Notes: a model not told the origin generated them from the sequence alone. A stretch of DNA of 12,328 nucleotides from Phycisphaerae bacterium (GCA_002683195.1 NYSW01000075.1:119536-131863), one strand, 5' to 3'; numbered from the stretch's first letter, positions 1-8,080 are shown. Program-made: numbers and translations.

Positions 1-3000
1 AAAGCGACGTTGGGCTCGGGATCGGACAGCACGCCCGGATGCGCGGACGCGATCTCCGAGAGGTACCGAACGATGTCGCGAGGATTCTCGCGGTAGGACA
101 CCCCGACCGGCAGAACGAGGCGGATGCAGGCATCGCCCATCGACCAGTTCACCACCTCCTGGGTGATGAACTGCTTGTTCGGGACCACCAGTTCCTTCCG
201 ATCCCAGTCGGTGATGGTGGTCGATCTCATTCGGATGCGCTCGATCGTTCCCGTGGTTTCTCCGACGCTGACCAGATCGCCGACCCGGACCGGCTGTTCG
301 AAAAGGATGATCAATCCCGAGATGAAGTTGGCGAAGATCTCCTGCAGGCCGAAACCAAGTCCCACCGTGAAGCCGGCAGCCAGCCACTGGACGCTGGCCC
401 AGCTGATTCCCAGAATGCTCACGGAGAATGCGAAGCCACCGATGAGAATCGCCCACTGGAGGATCTGGCTGCAGGCGTATCGCATGCCACGGTCGATGGC
501 CAGACGCTCGAGCACCAGAAGTTCAAGGATCGCCGGAAGGTTGCGAGTGGTGTAGTACGTCCCCACAATCGCCAGAAGGCAGAACATGCCATCAAGCAGC
601 GTGATGGGCTCGGAGAGGTCGTCTTCGCCCGCCTGCCAGAGCGTGATATCGCTGAGAAAACCGAATGCAGGAAGCAGCTCGGACCACACCATCCAGAAAC
701 CGGCCAGAGAGACCATGACCACGCAGAACCGGATCGCCCGAACGGTCCGAGCCTCGATCGCTGCGAGTTCACCGACCTCCGCCGACACGTCTTCGCCCTT
801 GACTTCCTGCCGGCGAAGCAGCCAGGTGGCACCGCGCTGACGCGCGTAGAGCGCCCGGAACAGAAGTTCACGCACCAGAAGCACCACGAACACGAGCATC
901 AGGCTCAAGACGACGTTTCGCTGCACGGTGGCGATCAGCCGGTAGAAGCCCAGATTCGCCGCCAGGGAATTGGCCAAAAGCAGGCTGATCGGAAGTGTCA
1001 GCAATCCCCACCGAAGTACCGGCCCTGCCACGGGTCTGCCATCGCCATCACCGCCATCCCCGAACACCCCACGTCGCGGCTGGAAGATGACATAGGTACT
1101 CAAGACCAGCAACAGCGGTATCGGCGTGAAAAAGACACGAGCCGCCATCGTCAGATCGAGACGCGAAGGATCACAGAGGCGTTCCAGAAATCCGAACGGC
1201 AAGGTCGCCATCGCCAGCCAGACACCGATTCGAACCTCGCGAATCCGGCTCTTCGACCATCGGAAATGCATTTCCGCCAGTCCACCGTGCTGGACGACCG
1301 CGAGGATCAGAAGCAGGAGGAAGACGAAGATCGAGATCAATTGCAAGACGGCGCCGATGGCCCGCGCCAGCTCTTCGATCACGAATGGTTGCTGCAGCAT
1401 GCCGCCCAGAATCATGAACGGCAGCGACCACGCAACGGCTTCCAGCGTGGCGAACAACATCACCAGCAGGGTCTCGGAGAATGAATCGCTGCCCGCATGA
1501 GCCACCCGTTCCCCGGCGAGCAGGACACGGCTTCTCATCCGGCGCCTGAAGGCGAGGATCAGGACCGGAGGCAGCAGCACCAGGAACGCGAAACGAAACG
1601 GATGCTCCACCGCCGCTTCAATGACGACGGGCCCCAGACCGATCCAGTCCTGCCCTTGGACCAGCGATGCCAGCTCCACGCGGATGGACTCGAGGGCTGC
1701 CAGCGAGAAGCTCGAGTCAGCTCGTATCCAGAGAGTCTTCTGAAGCACCAGTGACTCGTAGAGACCGGCTTCCTCCGCCAAGGCCTCCAGAAGCGAGACT
1801 TCCTGACTGACCTGGTCGATTCGAGTGCTCAACGCCGCCACCAACGGAAGACCGAACTCCTCCACCCGGTTCTCAAGCACGGGAACCAGGAGATTTCGGG
1901 CGGTCTCCGCGGCCGCGTCCTTCAATCCCGACCCTCGAATGAGCCGGTCCGCTTCCGCCGCGATCGAGGAGGTCCGCTCGAGGTCGGACTGCAGGACGAG
2001 ACTCTCGACTTGAAGCATCGGAATCAGCCCGCGGGCTTCGCGGATCTTCGCGTTGATTCCGGCACGGTCCGGAAGCAGGGATTCCCGCTCGCGAAGAAGT
2101 TTCGCGATCGCCGGAGTGGCGAGGCCACCGAATCGCTGGCTGTCGGTGATCAGATTCCGTTTGACCTGGTCGAGCCGATTTCTGGTCGCTCCGATTCGCT
2201 CGTCCGTCTCGTACGATTTCAGAATCACTTCCGAAAGCCGAGCCGCCAACGTGGCATTGATCGCCAGTTGCTCTCGCACCACTTCTGAACTCGACGCGTT
2301 CAGTTTCTGCATGGCGGCGTCGGACGAACGCGTGGCTTCAGCCGCGATCATCTCCGTGAGCCGCGCTCGCAGGGCGGACAGGGCGAGGCGAATGCCCTCC
2401 AGTTTCGTCTTGAGGATCTTGGATTCAAGTCGAAGACCGGGGTCCGTGAGCTCCAGCATCTTCCGTTCAAGTTCGATCAGCGTCCGGATCTGCCGAAGCC
2501 GTTCCCCTTTGGTCCGATCGAAATCCGTCGCCTCCTGGTCGAACCTCGATCTCTCGGTCAGGGCCCGGATGTTGGCCTGTTGCTCCTCGCGGAGCGCCTC
2601 GCGCCGACGATCCCGGAAATCAAGCGCATTGCGGACGACCTGCAGCCTTGCGGCACCCTCCGCGAATGAACGCTCCAGGTCCTCGACCTGACCTTGTATC
2701 TCGTCGCGAGTGGTGTTCGGGTCGATGGGTTTCGTCGCGGTGACATCGACCTCTCCGAACTCGTTCTTCAATGCGACTTCACGCTCACTCGCCCCGGCGA
2801 TCTCGGCGAGGAGTTCCTGTCGACGAACTTCGCCCTCGACCAGTTCCTCCAGGTTCTTCTGGCGATCCTTCAAACTCGCGAGCAAGCTTGAATCCTCGGC
2901 GTCCTCTGACGCCTCGGCGATCTTCGCCTCGACTTCTTGGATCTGGGACGCCCAGGTATCCGACTCGGCCGTCGATTGATCCGTCTCCTCGACCGAGATC

Positions 3001-3128
3001 TCAGCCGGCGTCACCGCCCCGGGGGAATCTTCCGGACCCTGCGCGGAGACGGGCGCCGCGATGGAGGCGGCCAGAGCCAAAAGAATCGGAACGATGGATT
3101 GTTTCAAAGTCAAGGCTGACCACGTCAT
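1..3128 (-). CDS. Large MscS-superfamily mechanosensitive channel, MscK/KefA-like architecture (C-terminus beyond left edge)
   Basis: Predicted inner-membrane channel that opens under membrane tension to release solutes after osmotic downshock. I translated this frame from the minus strand; it stays open from the ATG at 3128 to the edge, about 1042 residues. It starts with a signal peptide (hydrophobic core IVPILLALAASIAA, then PVSAQ). A long charged, coiled-coil-rich periplasmic region follows, to about residue 500. About 11 hydrophobic segments lie between residues 512 and 950, the number known for E. coli MscK. The last is the MscS pore helix, with VGLGFGLQEIFANFISGL near residues 921-938. 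The beta domain follows (EQPVRVGDLV, TTGTIERI, then RSTTITDWDRKELVVPN). The end of the C-terminal vestibule is cut off. E. coli MscK is about 1120 residues, so little is missing. The start is supported by a GGGAG box 9 nt upstream and by the signal peptide. It lies 22 bp behind the amidotransferase gene, probably in one transcript. Choice between MscK and MscM (YjeP) types is uncertain; the family is not. Confidence 0.93.
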   Translation of the reverse strand, partial: MTWSALTLKQSIVPILLALAASIAAPVSAQGPEDSPGAVTPAEISVEETDQSTAESDTWASQIQEVEAKIAEASEDAEDSSLLASLKDRQKNLEELVEGEVRRQELLAEIAGASEREVALKNEFGEVDVTATKPIDPNTTRDEIQGQVEDLERSFAEGAARLQVVRNALDFRDRRREALREEQQANIRALTERSRFDQEATDFDRTKGERLRQIRTLIELERKMLELTDPGLRLESKILKTKLEGIRLALSALRARLTEMIAAEATRSSDAAMQKLNASSSEVVREQLAINATLAARLSEVILKSYETDERIGATRNRLDQVKRNLITDSQRFGGLATPAIAKLLRERESLLPDRAGINAKIREARGLIPMLQVESLVLQSDLERTSSIAAEADRLIRGSGLKDAAAETARNLLVPVLENRVEEFGLPLVAALSTRIDQVSQEVSLLEALAEEAGLYESLVLQKTLWIRADSSFSLAALESIRVELASLVQGQDWIGLGPVVIEAAVEHPFRFAFLVLLPPVLILAFRRRMRSRVLLAGERVAHAGSDSFSETLLVMLFATLEAVAWSLPFMILGGMLQQPFVIEELARAIGAVLQLISIFVFLLLLILAVVQHGGLAEMHFRWSKSRIREVRIGVWLAMATLPFGFLERLCDPSRLDLTMAARVFFTPIPLLLVLSTYVIFQPRRGVFGDGGDGDGRPVAGPVLRWGLLTLPISLLLANSLAANLGFYRLIATVQRNVVLSLMLVFVVLLVRELLFRALYARQRGATWLLRRQEVKGEDVSAEVGELAAIEARTVRAIRFCVVMVSLAGFWMVWSELLPAFGFLSDITLWQAGEDDLSEPITLLDGMFCLLAIVGTYYTTRNLPAILELLVLERLAIDRGMRYACSQILQWAILIGGFAFSVSILGISWASVQWLAAGFTVGLGFGLQEIFANFISGLIILFEQPVRVGDLVSVGETTGTIERIRMRSTTITDWDRKELVVPNKQFITQEVVNWSMGDACIRLVLPVGVSYRENPRDIVRYLSEIASAHPGVLSDPEPNVA

Positions 3129-3137
3129 GGATCGTCG

Positions 3138-3142
3138 CTCCC
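3138..3142 (-). promoter_or_regulatory. Ribosome binding site of the MscS-family gene
   Basis: GGGAG on the minus strand, 9 nt before the ATG at 3128. It lies in the 22-bp gap after the amidotransferase stop codon and fixes the start that gives a good signal peptide. Confidence 0.6.
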
Positions 3143-3150
3143 GACCGATC

Positions 3151-3894
3151 TCAATGATGAATGTCTCGGGCCACGCCCTGATTCACCCGCTCGATCGGCA
3201 GCAGATACGACGCCACGTTCTCCGCGAAGCGTTCCGACTGACGATCGATGGACTCGGCCGTATCGAGCGCAGCGGCGGCGATCGATGCGAGATCCGCCGA
3301 ACTGCCCATCGCGCCAGGGTCCTCCTGGCGGCATTGAGCGACCAGTTCCGCCGCACTCCACTCGGGATGGAACTGCACGCCGAAGGCATAGATGCCACAG
3401 GCGAACGCCTCGACCTTGCATTCTTCGCTGGCCGCCAGAATCCGCGCCCCGGCGGGGAGTTCGGTCACCTCGTCCTGATGCCAACTGGGCCAACTTCCGA
3501 ACCATGGCAGTCCACGAAAGAGAGGATCCTCCCGGCCGACCGGCGTGAGATCGATCCGAGGCATTCCGATCGAGGGCTCGGAGAGCCGCCCCACCTTGCC
3601 TCCGAGGGCTCGAGCCAGCAGCTGAGCGCCCAGACAGACTCCGAGAACCGGGATTTCCGCCTGCACGGCGGCTGCGAGAAGCCGAAGTTCCCCGGCGATC
3701 CAGGGAAGCGAATCATCGGTCGCTGATGGTCGGCCACCCATCGAAACCACCCCGTCGATGTCGTCGAGGTCGGTTGGAATCGCCTCGCCGCTCCCGAGGC
3801 GAATAGTCTGAATTCGAAGCCCGTGCCGGGACAAGGCTCGTCCGATGGAGCCCGAACCGGGGTCGTCTGAGTGTTCTAGAACAAGAATTGGCAT
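3151..3894 (-). CDS. Class I glutamine amidotransferase (GMP synthase glutaminase-like), stand-alone
   Basis: Predicted cytoplasmic type 1 glutamine amidotransferase domain of 247 residues, which would hydrolyse glutamine and pass ammonia to a partner or substrate. The catalytic triad is visible: Cys87 in the nucleophile elbow GVCLGAQ, and His176 and Glu178 in FGVQFHPEWS. The oxyanion-side motif VVSMGGRPSA lies near residues 49-58. The length matches stand-alone proteins of this class (COG0518-like); there is no synthetase domain, so the acceptor is unknown. The frame is open 30 codons further up to an ATG at 3984, but I chose the ATG at 3894. It begins the typical beta strand MPILVLEHS, and a -35/-10 pair ends just before it, which would leave the longer start untranscribed. 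The MscS-family channel follows 22 bp downstream and is probably co-transcribed. No SD is seen, as expected for a leaderless mRNA. Substrate cannot be inferred. Confidence 0.88.
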   Translation of the reverse strand: MPILVLEHSDDPGSGSIGRALSRHGLRIQTIRLGSGEAIPTDLDDIDGVVSMGGRPSATDDSLPWIAGELRLLAAAVQAEIPVLGVCLGAQLLARALGGKVGRLSEPSIGMPRIDLTPVGREDPLFRGLPWFGSWPSWHQDEVTELPAGARILAASEECKVEAFACGIYAFGVQFHPEWSAAELVAQCRQEDPGAMGSSADLASIAAAALDTAESIDRQSERFAENVASYLLPIERVNQGVARDIHH

Positions 3895-3900
3895 GAGCCC

Positions 3901-3929
3901 ACGGTACGCGGCATCCACCGGGACCTCAA
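3901..3929 (-). promoter_or_regulatory. Promoter of the amidotransferase-channel unit (TTGAGG-17 bp-TACCGT)
   Basis: On the minus strand, TTGAGG (3924-3929) and TACCGT (3901-3906) are separated by exactly 17 bp. Only 6 nt separate the -10 box from the ATG at 3894. Transcription would therefore start at or next to the start codon, giving a leaderless mRNA. This is the best-formed promoter in the window. Confidence 0.55.
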
Positions 3930-3994
3930 CCGAGTGCCGAAACGAGTCGGACAACGAAGTTGGATTGCCCGGCCGGAACGCCACTTGTCCCCGC

Positions 3995-4000
3995 TACAGT
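3995..4000 (+). promoter_or_regulatory. -10-like box TACAGT upstream of the toroid protein gene
   Basis: TACAGT behind a C-rich run (CCCCGC), in the divergent region 3895-4105. No convincing -35 is found at 16-19 bp. A transcript from here would carry a leader of about 100 nt before the ATG at 4106. Very similar boxes occur upstream of the DUF1844 and sdhA genes. Confidence 0.35.
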
Positions 4001-4081
4001 GATCCTCGAACATTGATCGCTGCATGCTCTGAATTAGCCACTGAATCCCCTCTCCGAACCCGACCCCAGAAGTCACACCGC

Positions 4082-4095
4082 CGAGTCCCGACTCG
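4082..4095. repeat. Small inverted repeat CGAGTC-CC-GACTCG in the 5' leader
   Basis: Perfect 6-bp arms (4082-4087 and 4090-4095) around a 2-bp centre, ending 10 bp before the ATG at 4106. As DNA it could be an operator half-site pair. As RNA its 2-nt loop would force the inner pair open. Short enough to be chance. Confidence 0.3.
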
Positions 4096-4105
4096 CCCCG
4101 CGCCC

Positions 4106-6298
4106 ATGTCGACCACCACCCACGAACTCGTCCCGCTTACCGCCCGACCTCGAAAACGACTCCCGTCGGCCGGGATGTTTCGGAACAGAGTCCTCACCCT
4201 GCTGGCGGTGATCGCCGGCCTGGTCACGCCCTCCACGGCTGCGGACGAGATCACCCAGGCCCAGGTCGAAGAGATGGTCCAGGCGATGGTGACCGAATTC
4301 CGACTCCGGCACGATCCGGTCCGGCACTGGGAACCGGCGGTCTATCCCGACGACAACACGGCTCAACCCACCGGCCGCACCGCGCTGGTCGCCCTCGCGA
4401 TGCTCGAAGCGGGGGAACCGGCCCAATCCGAAAAGTTGTCGGAAGCCCTTCGTTGGATCGCCGAAAATCCGGCGAATGGGACCTATGCGATCGCGGTGAG
4501 GCTCATGGTCTGGTGCCGGATGCCCGAGGAGTATCGCCCGCTCGCCCGGGCGGAACTCCAACGCCTTCTCGACCGATTCTCGCTGGAAGCCGGCGGCTGG
4601 GACTACATCCCGGAGCCACGCCCCTGGCTCGTGGACCAGTCCCTCACGCAGTATGCCCTGCAGGCGATCGCCGACGCACAGGAAGCCGGCCTCAAGGTTC
4701 CACCCAAGATCATCGACATGGTTCGCGGCCGCTTCCTCGCCCTGCAGACCGAGGACGGTGGCTGGGGGTACCAGAAGGCGACTGACACGCCGCGTGGATC
4801 CATGACCGCCGCCGGACTCGCAACCCTCGCGCTCTGCGAACGGATCCGTCCCGCCAATGATCGCACCCGCAAAGCGGTGGAACGATCCATTTCCAGAGCC
4901 ATCGCCTGGCTCGATCGGCACTTCGACCCTGAAACCAACCCGGGCCACACGCCCCGGATGAGCGAGGGCAACGGGAAGGCCGGGGACTACTGGCTCTACT
5001 ACTGGCTCCACGCACTGGAGCGAGCGGGACGAGCCACGGGACTGAGGCGATTCAGCAACCAGGACTGGTTCGAGGCGTGCGCCACGTCGATCCGAGATCG
5101 AATGTTCCAGGGGAACCTCGAAACCGGCCTTTCCATCAAATGGAGCCCCGCCAACGATCACATGGCGTTCGCCCTGTTCGTCCTTGAACGCGGCCTCGAA
5201 TCAATCCCCTTCGGACTCTTCGAGACCACGGACACCCTTCCCGTGAGTGACGAGTTGGGCCCCGCGTCACAAATGCTCTCGGACGTGATCGAAGAGGGCG
5301 TGGGATGGACCCGAATCGGTCTCAACGACGATCTTGATGCGTGGAAACGCCTGCCCATGGTGGTGGTTCGGGGTGACGGCAAGGCCAGCTGGCTTAAGGA
5401 TCCCGAATCCCCGGAAGCTCGCCGTCTTCTCGAGTACGCGGCGAATGGCGGCGTGGTCGTCACGGCCCCGAGTGACCGAGGCCTTTTCAGCAAGAATCTC
5501 ACGACGCTGTTCAAGACCGCCCATCCCAGCCTCACCACCCGCAAGATCGAGTCCAAGGATCCGATCCGGAATCAACCGACCCCCTGGCGAGGGCGGGCCG
5601 AGGTTCTCGAATCCCCGGTCAGACTCTGGTTGGTGACGACGCCCCGGCTTGCTCTGGGATCGGATTCCAACGCCAAGAACGTGAAGGACGCGGCCAACAT
5701 GCTCTCGGCGATCTGCCTCGCCGAGACCGGCGGCCGACTACCGTCGCGGGCGGAAGCCGACACCCTCGCGGATGCCAACCTCCGACGAACGATCCGCCTT
5801 TCCCGAAACCGTCATGACGGCGACTGGGAACCGGAACCTGCGATGCTGGGTCGCCTCGCGGCCCGCGCGAGAAATACGGGCGTTCTGCTGGAGATCGAGC
5901 CTCCATCCGATCTGCCCCCTGGCGGCGAAGGCGTGCTCTGGATCTCGGGGGCGACCGCCGCGGACGCCGTGGCTCTGGACCTCGAGGCGTTGGCGACCGC
6001 GAGCGAGGGGGGCCGAAGACTTCTGATCGAGAGCCTGGACAAAGCCTTTACTGCAAGCCTGACCGGCAGACTTTCGAACGCCGGATGGAAGATCGGCGCT
6101 CCCCCACCCAACTGTCCTCCGGGTACCGCGCGACTCGGAACGCCCGGCGGCGGCGGCGGTCTTCTGGTCACCGCCTCGATCTCCCGCCCCCTCATGGGAC
6201 GACGCGCCGACGATGGAACCTCCATCTCCAACGTGATCCAGCTCGTCCAGGTGGTCGCCGACCTTGAATCTCCGGAAGCGGCCTCGTCGGGTGGTTGA
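4106..6298 (+). CDS. Secreted prenyltransferase/squalene-cyclase-like toroid protein with C-terminal DUF4159-like segments
   Basis: Predicted exported protein of 730 residues from the ATG at 4106, or 707 from the ATG at 4175. The second ATG gives the neater signal peptide (MFRNRVLTLLAVIAGLVTPSTAAD), but neither has a clear SD, so the start is open. Residues about 50-400 look like an alpha/alpha toroid of the squalene cyclase/prenyltransferase fold. GGWDY lies near residue 163, and a QW-type motif (LQTEDGGWGYQ) starts at residue 213. Then comes DYWLYYWLHALERAGRATGL, known from planctomycete homologues. I see no DxDD cyclase acid motif, so catalysis is doubtful. Residues 410-470 (LPMVVVRGDG, then LLEYAANGGVVV) and 561-665 (RLSRNRHDGDWEPEPAMLGRL, later VLWISGATA and GWKIG) each resemble DUF4159. 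The C-terminus is Gly-rich. The stop overlaps the TTG of yraN. Function unknown. Confidence 0.8.
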   Translation: MSTTTHELVPLTARPRKRLPSAGMFRNRVLTLLAVIAGLVTPSTAADEITQAQVEEMVQAMVTEFRLRHDPVRHWEPAVYPDDNTAQPTGRTALVALAMLEAGEPAQSEKLSEALRWIAENPANGTYAIAVRLMVWCRMPEEYRPLARAELQRLLDRFSLEAGGWDYIPEPRPWLVDQSLTQYALQAIADAQEAGLKVPPKIIDMVRGRFLALQTEDGGWGYQKATDTPRGSMTAAGLATLALCERIRPANDRTRKAVERSISRAIAWLDRHFDPETNPGHTPRMSEGNGKAGDYWLYYWLHALERAGRATGLRRFSNQDWFEACATSIRDRMFQGNLETGLSIKWSPANDHMAFALFVLERGLESIPFGLFETTDTLPVSDELGPASQMLSDVIEEGVGWTRIGLNDDLDAWKRLPMVVVRGDGKASWLKDPESPEARRLLEYAANGGVVVTAPSDRGLFSKNLTTLFKTAHPSLTTRKIESKDPIRNQPTPWRGRAEVLESPVRLWLVTTPRLALGSDSNAKNVKDAANMLSAICLAETGGRLPSRAEADTLADANLRRTIRLSRNRHDGDWEPEPAMLGRLAARARNTGVLLEIEPPSDLPPGGEGVLWISGATAADAVALDLEALATASEGGRRLLIESLDKAFTASLTGRLSNAGWKIGAPPPNCPPGTARLGTPGGGGGLLVTASISRPLMGRRADDGTSISNVIQLVQVVADLESPEAASSGG

Positions 6299-6756
6299 GT
6301 CGATCGTGGCCCCGCTTCCGGGCGATCCTCGCCTCGAGTATTCGGTTCACTGATCGGACGCGAGGGGCGGCAGCCGCAAGGTCCGGTCACCTCGCCGTGG
6401 GTCGACGGGGAGAGCGACTGGCGGCCGGGTTCCTGCGGGGCCTCGGCTACCGGATACTCGCGCGGAATCAACGGATCGCAGGCGTGGAGATCGACATCCT
6501 CGCGACCCATCCGGATGATGGAATTCATCTCCTGATCGAAGTCAAGACGACCTCCGGCGGAGGATTCCCGGAACGCCGCGTGGACGGCCAGCGAGGGCAC
6601 CGACTTCATCGAGCCGCCCTCGCCGTGAGCCGGGATCATCCGGTGGCGATCGAGGTCATGGCGGTCGATCTCTCGGTCACGCCCGTGGGCATTCGACGAA
6701 TCCGGCTCGAGAGCCCGGCCCGGACCGGAGGCTTCCAGGAACGCCGTCGATTCTGA
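6295..6756 (+). CDS. yraN: YraN/UPF0102 family protein, nuclease-like fold
   Basis: Cytoplasmic protein of 153 residues from the TTG at 6295. UPF0102 members have a PD-(D/E)XK-like endonuclease fold; their cellular role is not settled. Family motifs appear in order: VGRRGERLAAGFLRGLGYRIL (residues 35-55, with Glu40), EIDILA (Glu65, Asp67) and LLIEVKTTS (Glu82, Lys84), which form the expected acidic/lysine active site. The usual GEID is VEID here, and the Arg that often follows EVK is Thr; the acidic residues and lysine are kept. The TTG start overlaps the preceding TGA as TTGA, which suggests translational coupling. A GTG at 6397 would give a 119-residue protein closer to the family core, and the first 34 residues look non-conserved, so it is a real alternative. 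The stop lies 7 bp from the convergent lipoprotein gene. Confidence 0.85.
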   Translation: MSRSWPRFRAILASSIRFTDRTRGAAAARSGHLAVGRRGERLAAGFLRGLGYRILARNQRIAGVEIDILATHPDDGIHLLIEVKTTSGGGFPERRVDGQRGHRLHRAALAVSRDHPVAIEVMAVDLSVTPVGIRRIRLESPARTGGFQERRRF

Positions 6757-6767
6757 TCCACGATCAG
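6753..6767. terminator. CTGATC-CAC-GATCAG palindrome spanning both stop codons
   Basis: Perfect 6-bp arms around a 3-bp loop. The TGA of yraN (6754-6756) and the TGA of the minus-strand lipoprotein gene (6764-6766) sit in opposite arms. It is the only hairpin between these convergent genes. A terminator role is doubtful: the stem is short and no T run follows on either strand. Confidence 0.25.
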
Positions 6768-8071
6768 CGGTTGGTCAGGTACCGAACCCGTGCGATGAGC
6801 AGCAGACGCTTTCGCATCTGTTCAATGTCTCCAGCCACCCAGCGGTCCTTGAGCGAGGAGAGGTAGCGATCCTGCTCCTGTGCGTATCGCAGACCGGCCA
6901 GTTCCCCTTCCAGCGAGAGTTGGACGACCGGGTCGAAGAGACTTCGACCCGGTTGTTTATTCACGCCGATCACCGAGAACCAGGAGACGAAGACTCCCTG
7001 CTCCAACGATTCGGTCACCGAACCGGGCGAGCCCAGATCCAGCCGTGACTTCACCGCGGAGGCCAGGCTGGTTCCCTCGATTCCGTCGGTGGGAAGTTCG
7101 ATCTCCAGCCATTCCCCGCCATCGGTGACCCCCAGGCTTTCACAAACCTCGGGAAAATCGAGTCCTTCCGCAAAGAGTCGAGACGCCTCCTCGACCTCTT
7201 CCGCCTGACGTTCTCGATGGAAACGCAGACGGCCGATCAGAATCGTCGCGGGCGGGTTGTACGCCGCATAGTTCCGCCGGTAGGCCTGCTCGACGTCACG
7301 CCAGGAAACAATCGCACGGGGTTGGACCCGCTTGCGCAGAAGGTCCTGAGCCAGGGCCACACTGCGACGCTGGGCGATGAACTCGTCAAGGCTGATCCCG
7401 AATTCATCTTCGATGCTGTTGGCGGCGGAATCACGTGTTCCACCGCGATCGGTGATTGTCTGTTCCTGCACCGAGGTCAGCCAGGCAAGCACTCCCTGCT
7501 GCTGTTCGGCGGAGAGCATGCTCTCCGCCTCGGCGATGATGAGTTCGGAATTGATGTACTCGTCGAAACGAAGCACCACCAGCCGATCCACGTCACGGAC
7601 CGCCTGGGCGAGGGGTCTCTCCGCGACGATTCGCAGGATGCGATCCTCCAGCGGGAGCAGGAACTCGTCGGCGAAGACCGGTCGGCCGTTGATCTGCCCG
7701 ACCAGGCCTTCCACGGGGTACGGATCGCCGACCGGCAGATCGTCGAAGACGAATTCCATGTCCTCGTCGATACCGTCTTCACCGGCGACCGCCACGATCT
7801 CCTCGCCGCGGACCGCTCCGCCATCGGCCTCGACCTCTCCCTCGGCCTCCAGTCCCACCGGGCTCTCCTCCTGGGGACCCATCATGGGGTCCTCCAACGC
7901 GACGGCCGTCAGAGCCGCCGGAGAAACCACCACGGGGACCGCTTCGGGGATCTTCGGACCACAGCCGAGGATGAAAACGGAACCGAGGGCGAGGGAACGC
8001 CAGGCCTTCGAGGCTCGCCCTGAACGAAGGGCTGGAAGGGACGAGATCGGGTTGCTGGGAAGGGTCGGCAC
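6764..8071 (-). CDS. SurA/PpiC-like lipoprotein (putative periplasmic foldase)
   Basis: Predicted lipoprotein of 435 residues that may act as a chaperone or peptidyl-prolyl isomerase outside the cytoplasmic membrane. The N-terminus has a basic region (RSGRASKAWRS), a hydrophobic stretch and the lipobox ILGC with Cys37 as the lipidated residue. Residues 55-120 are a very acidic, low-complexity linker. From about residue 123, VGQINGRPVFADEF matches the opening strand and helix of SurA_N-type domains, and a helical region follows. Residues 275-370 have parvulin order: a strand (TILIGRLRFH), a helix with DFPEVCESLG, GGEWLE, and a later strand FVSWFSVIGV. The parvulin match is weak, so isomerase activity is uncertain. 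A last helix (YLSSLKDRWV) resembles SurA C-termini. The start is GTG at 8071; an upstream ATG at 8079 is out of frame. No SD lies at usable distance, but TACTAG ends 9 nt before the GTG. Confidence 0.8.
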   Translation of the reverse strand: MPTLPSNPISSLPALRSGRASKAWRSLALGSVFILGCGPKIPEAVPVVVSPAALTAVALEDPMMGPQEESPVGLEAEGEVEADGGAVRGEEIVAVAGEDGIDEDMEFVFDDLPVGDPYPVEGLVGQINGRPVFADEFLLPLEDRILRIVAERPLAQAVRDVDRLVVLRFDEYINSELIIAEAESMLSAEQQQGVLAWLTSVQEQTITDRGGTRDSAANSIEDEFGISLDEFIAQRRSVALAQDLLRKRVQPRAIVSWRDVEQAYRRNYAAYNPPATILIGRLRFHRERQAEEVEEASRLFAEGLDFPEVCESLGVTDGGEWLEIELPTDGIEGTSLASAVKSRLDLGSPGSVTESLEQGVFVSWFSVIGVNKQPGRSLFDPVVQLSLEGELAGLRYAQEQDRYLSSLKDRWVAGDIEQMRKRLLLIARVRYLTNR

Positions 8072-8080
8072 GCGGGCATC

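Noticed and set aside
39..1484. 481-codon open frame on the plus strand
   Set aside because: Its codons are exactly complementary to those of the MscS-family gene, and its Gln/Asp/His/Arg-rich product has no domain. It is an antisense shadow caused by GC-rich third positions.
4073..5161. 362-codon open frame on the minus strand
   Set aside because: Antisense to the toroid protein; Gly/Arg/Glu-rich composition without motifs.
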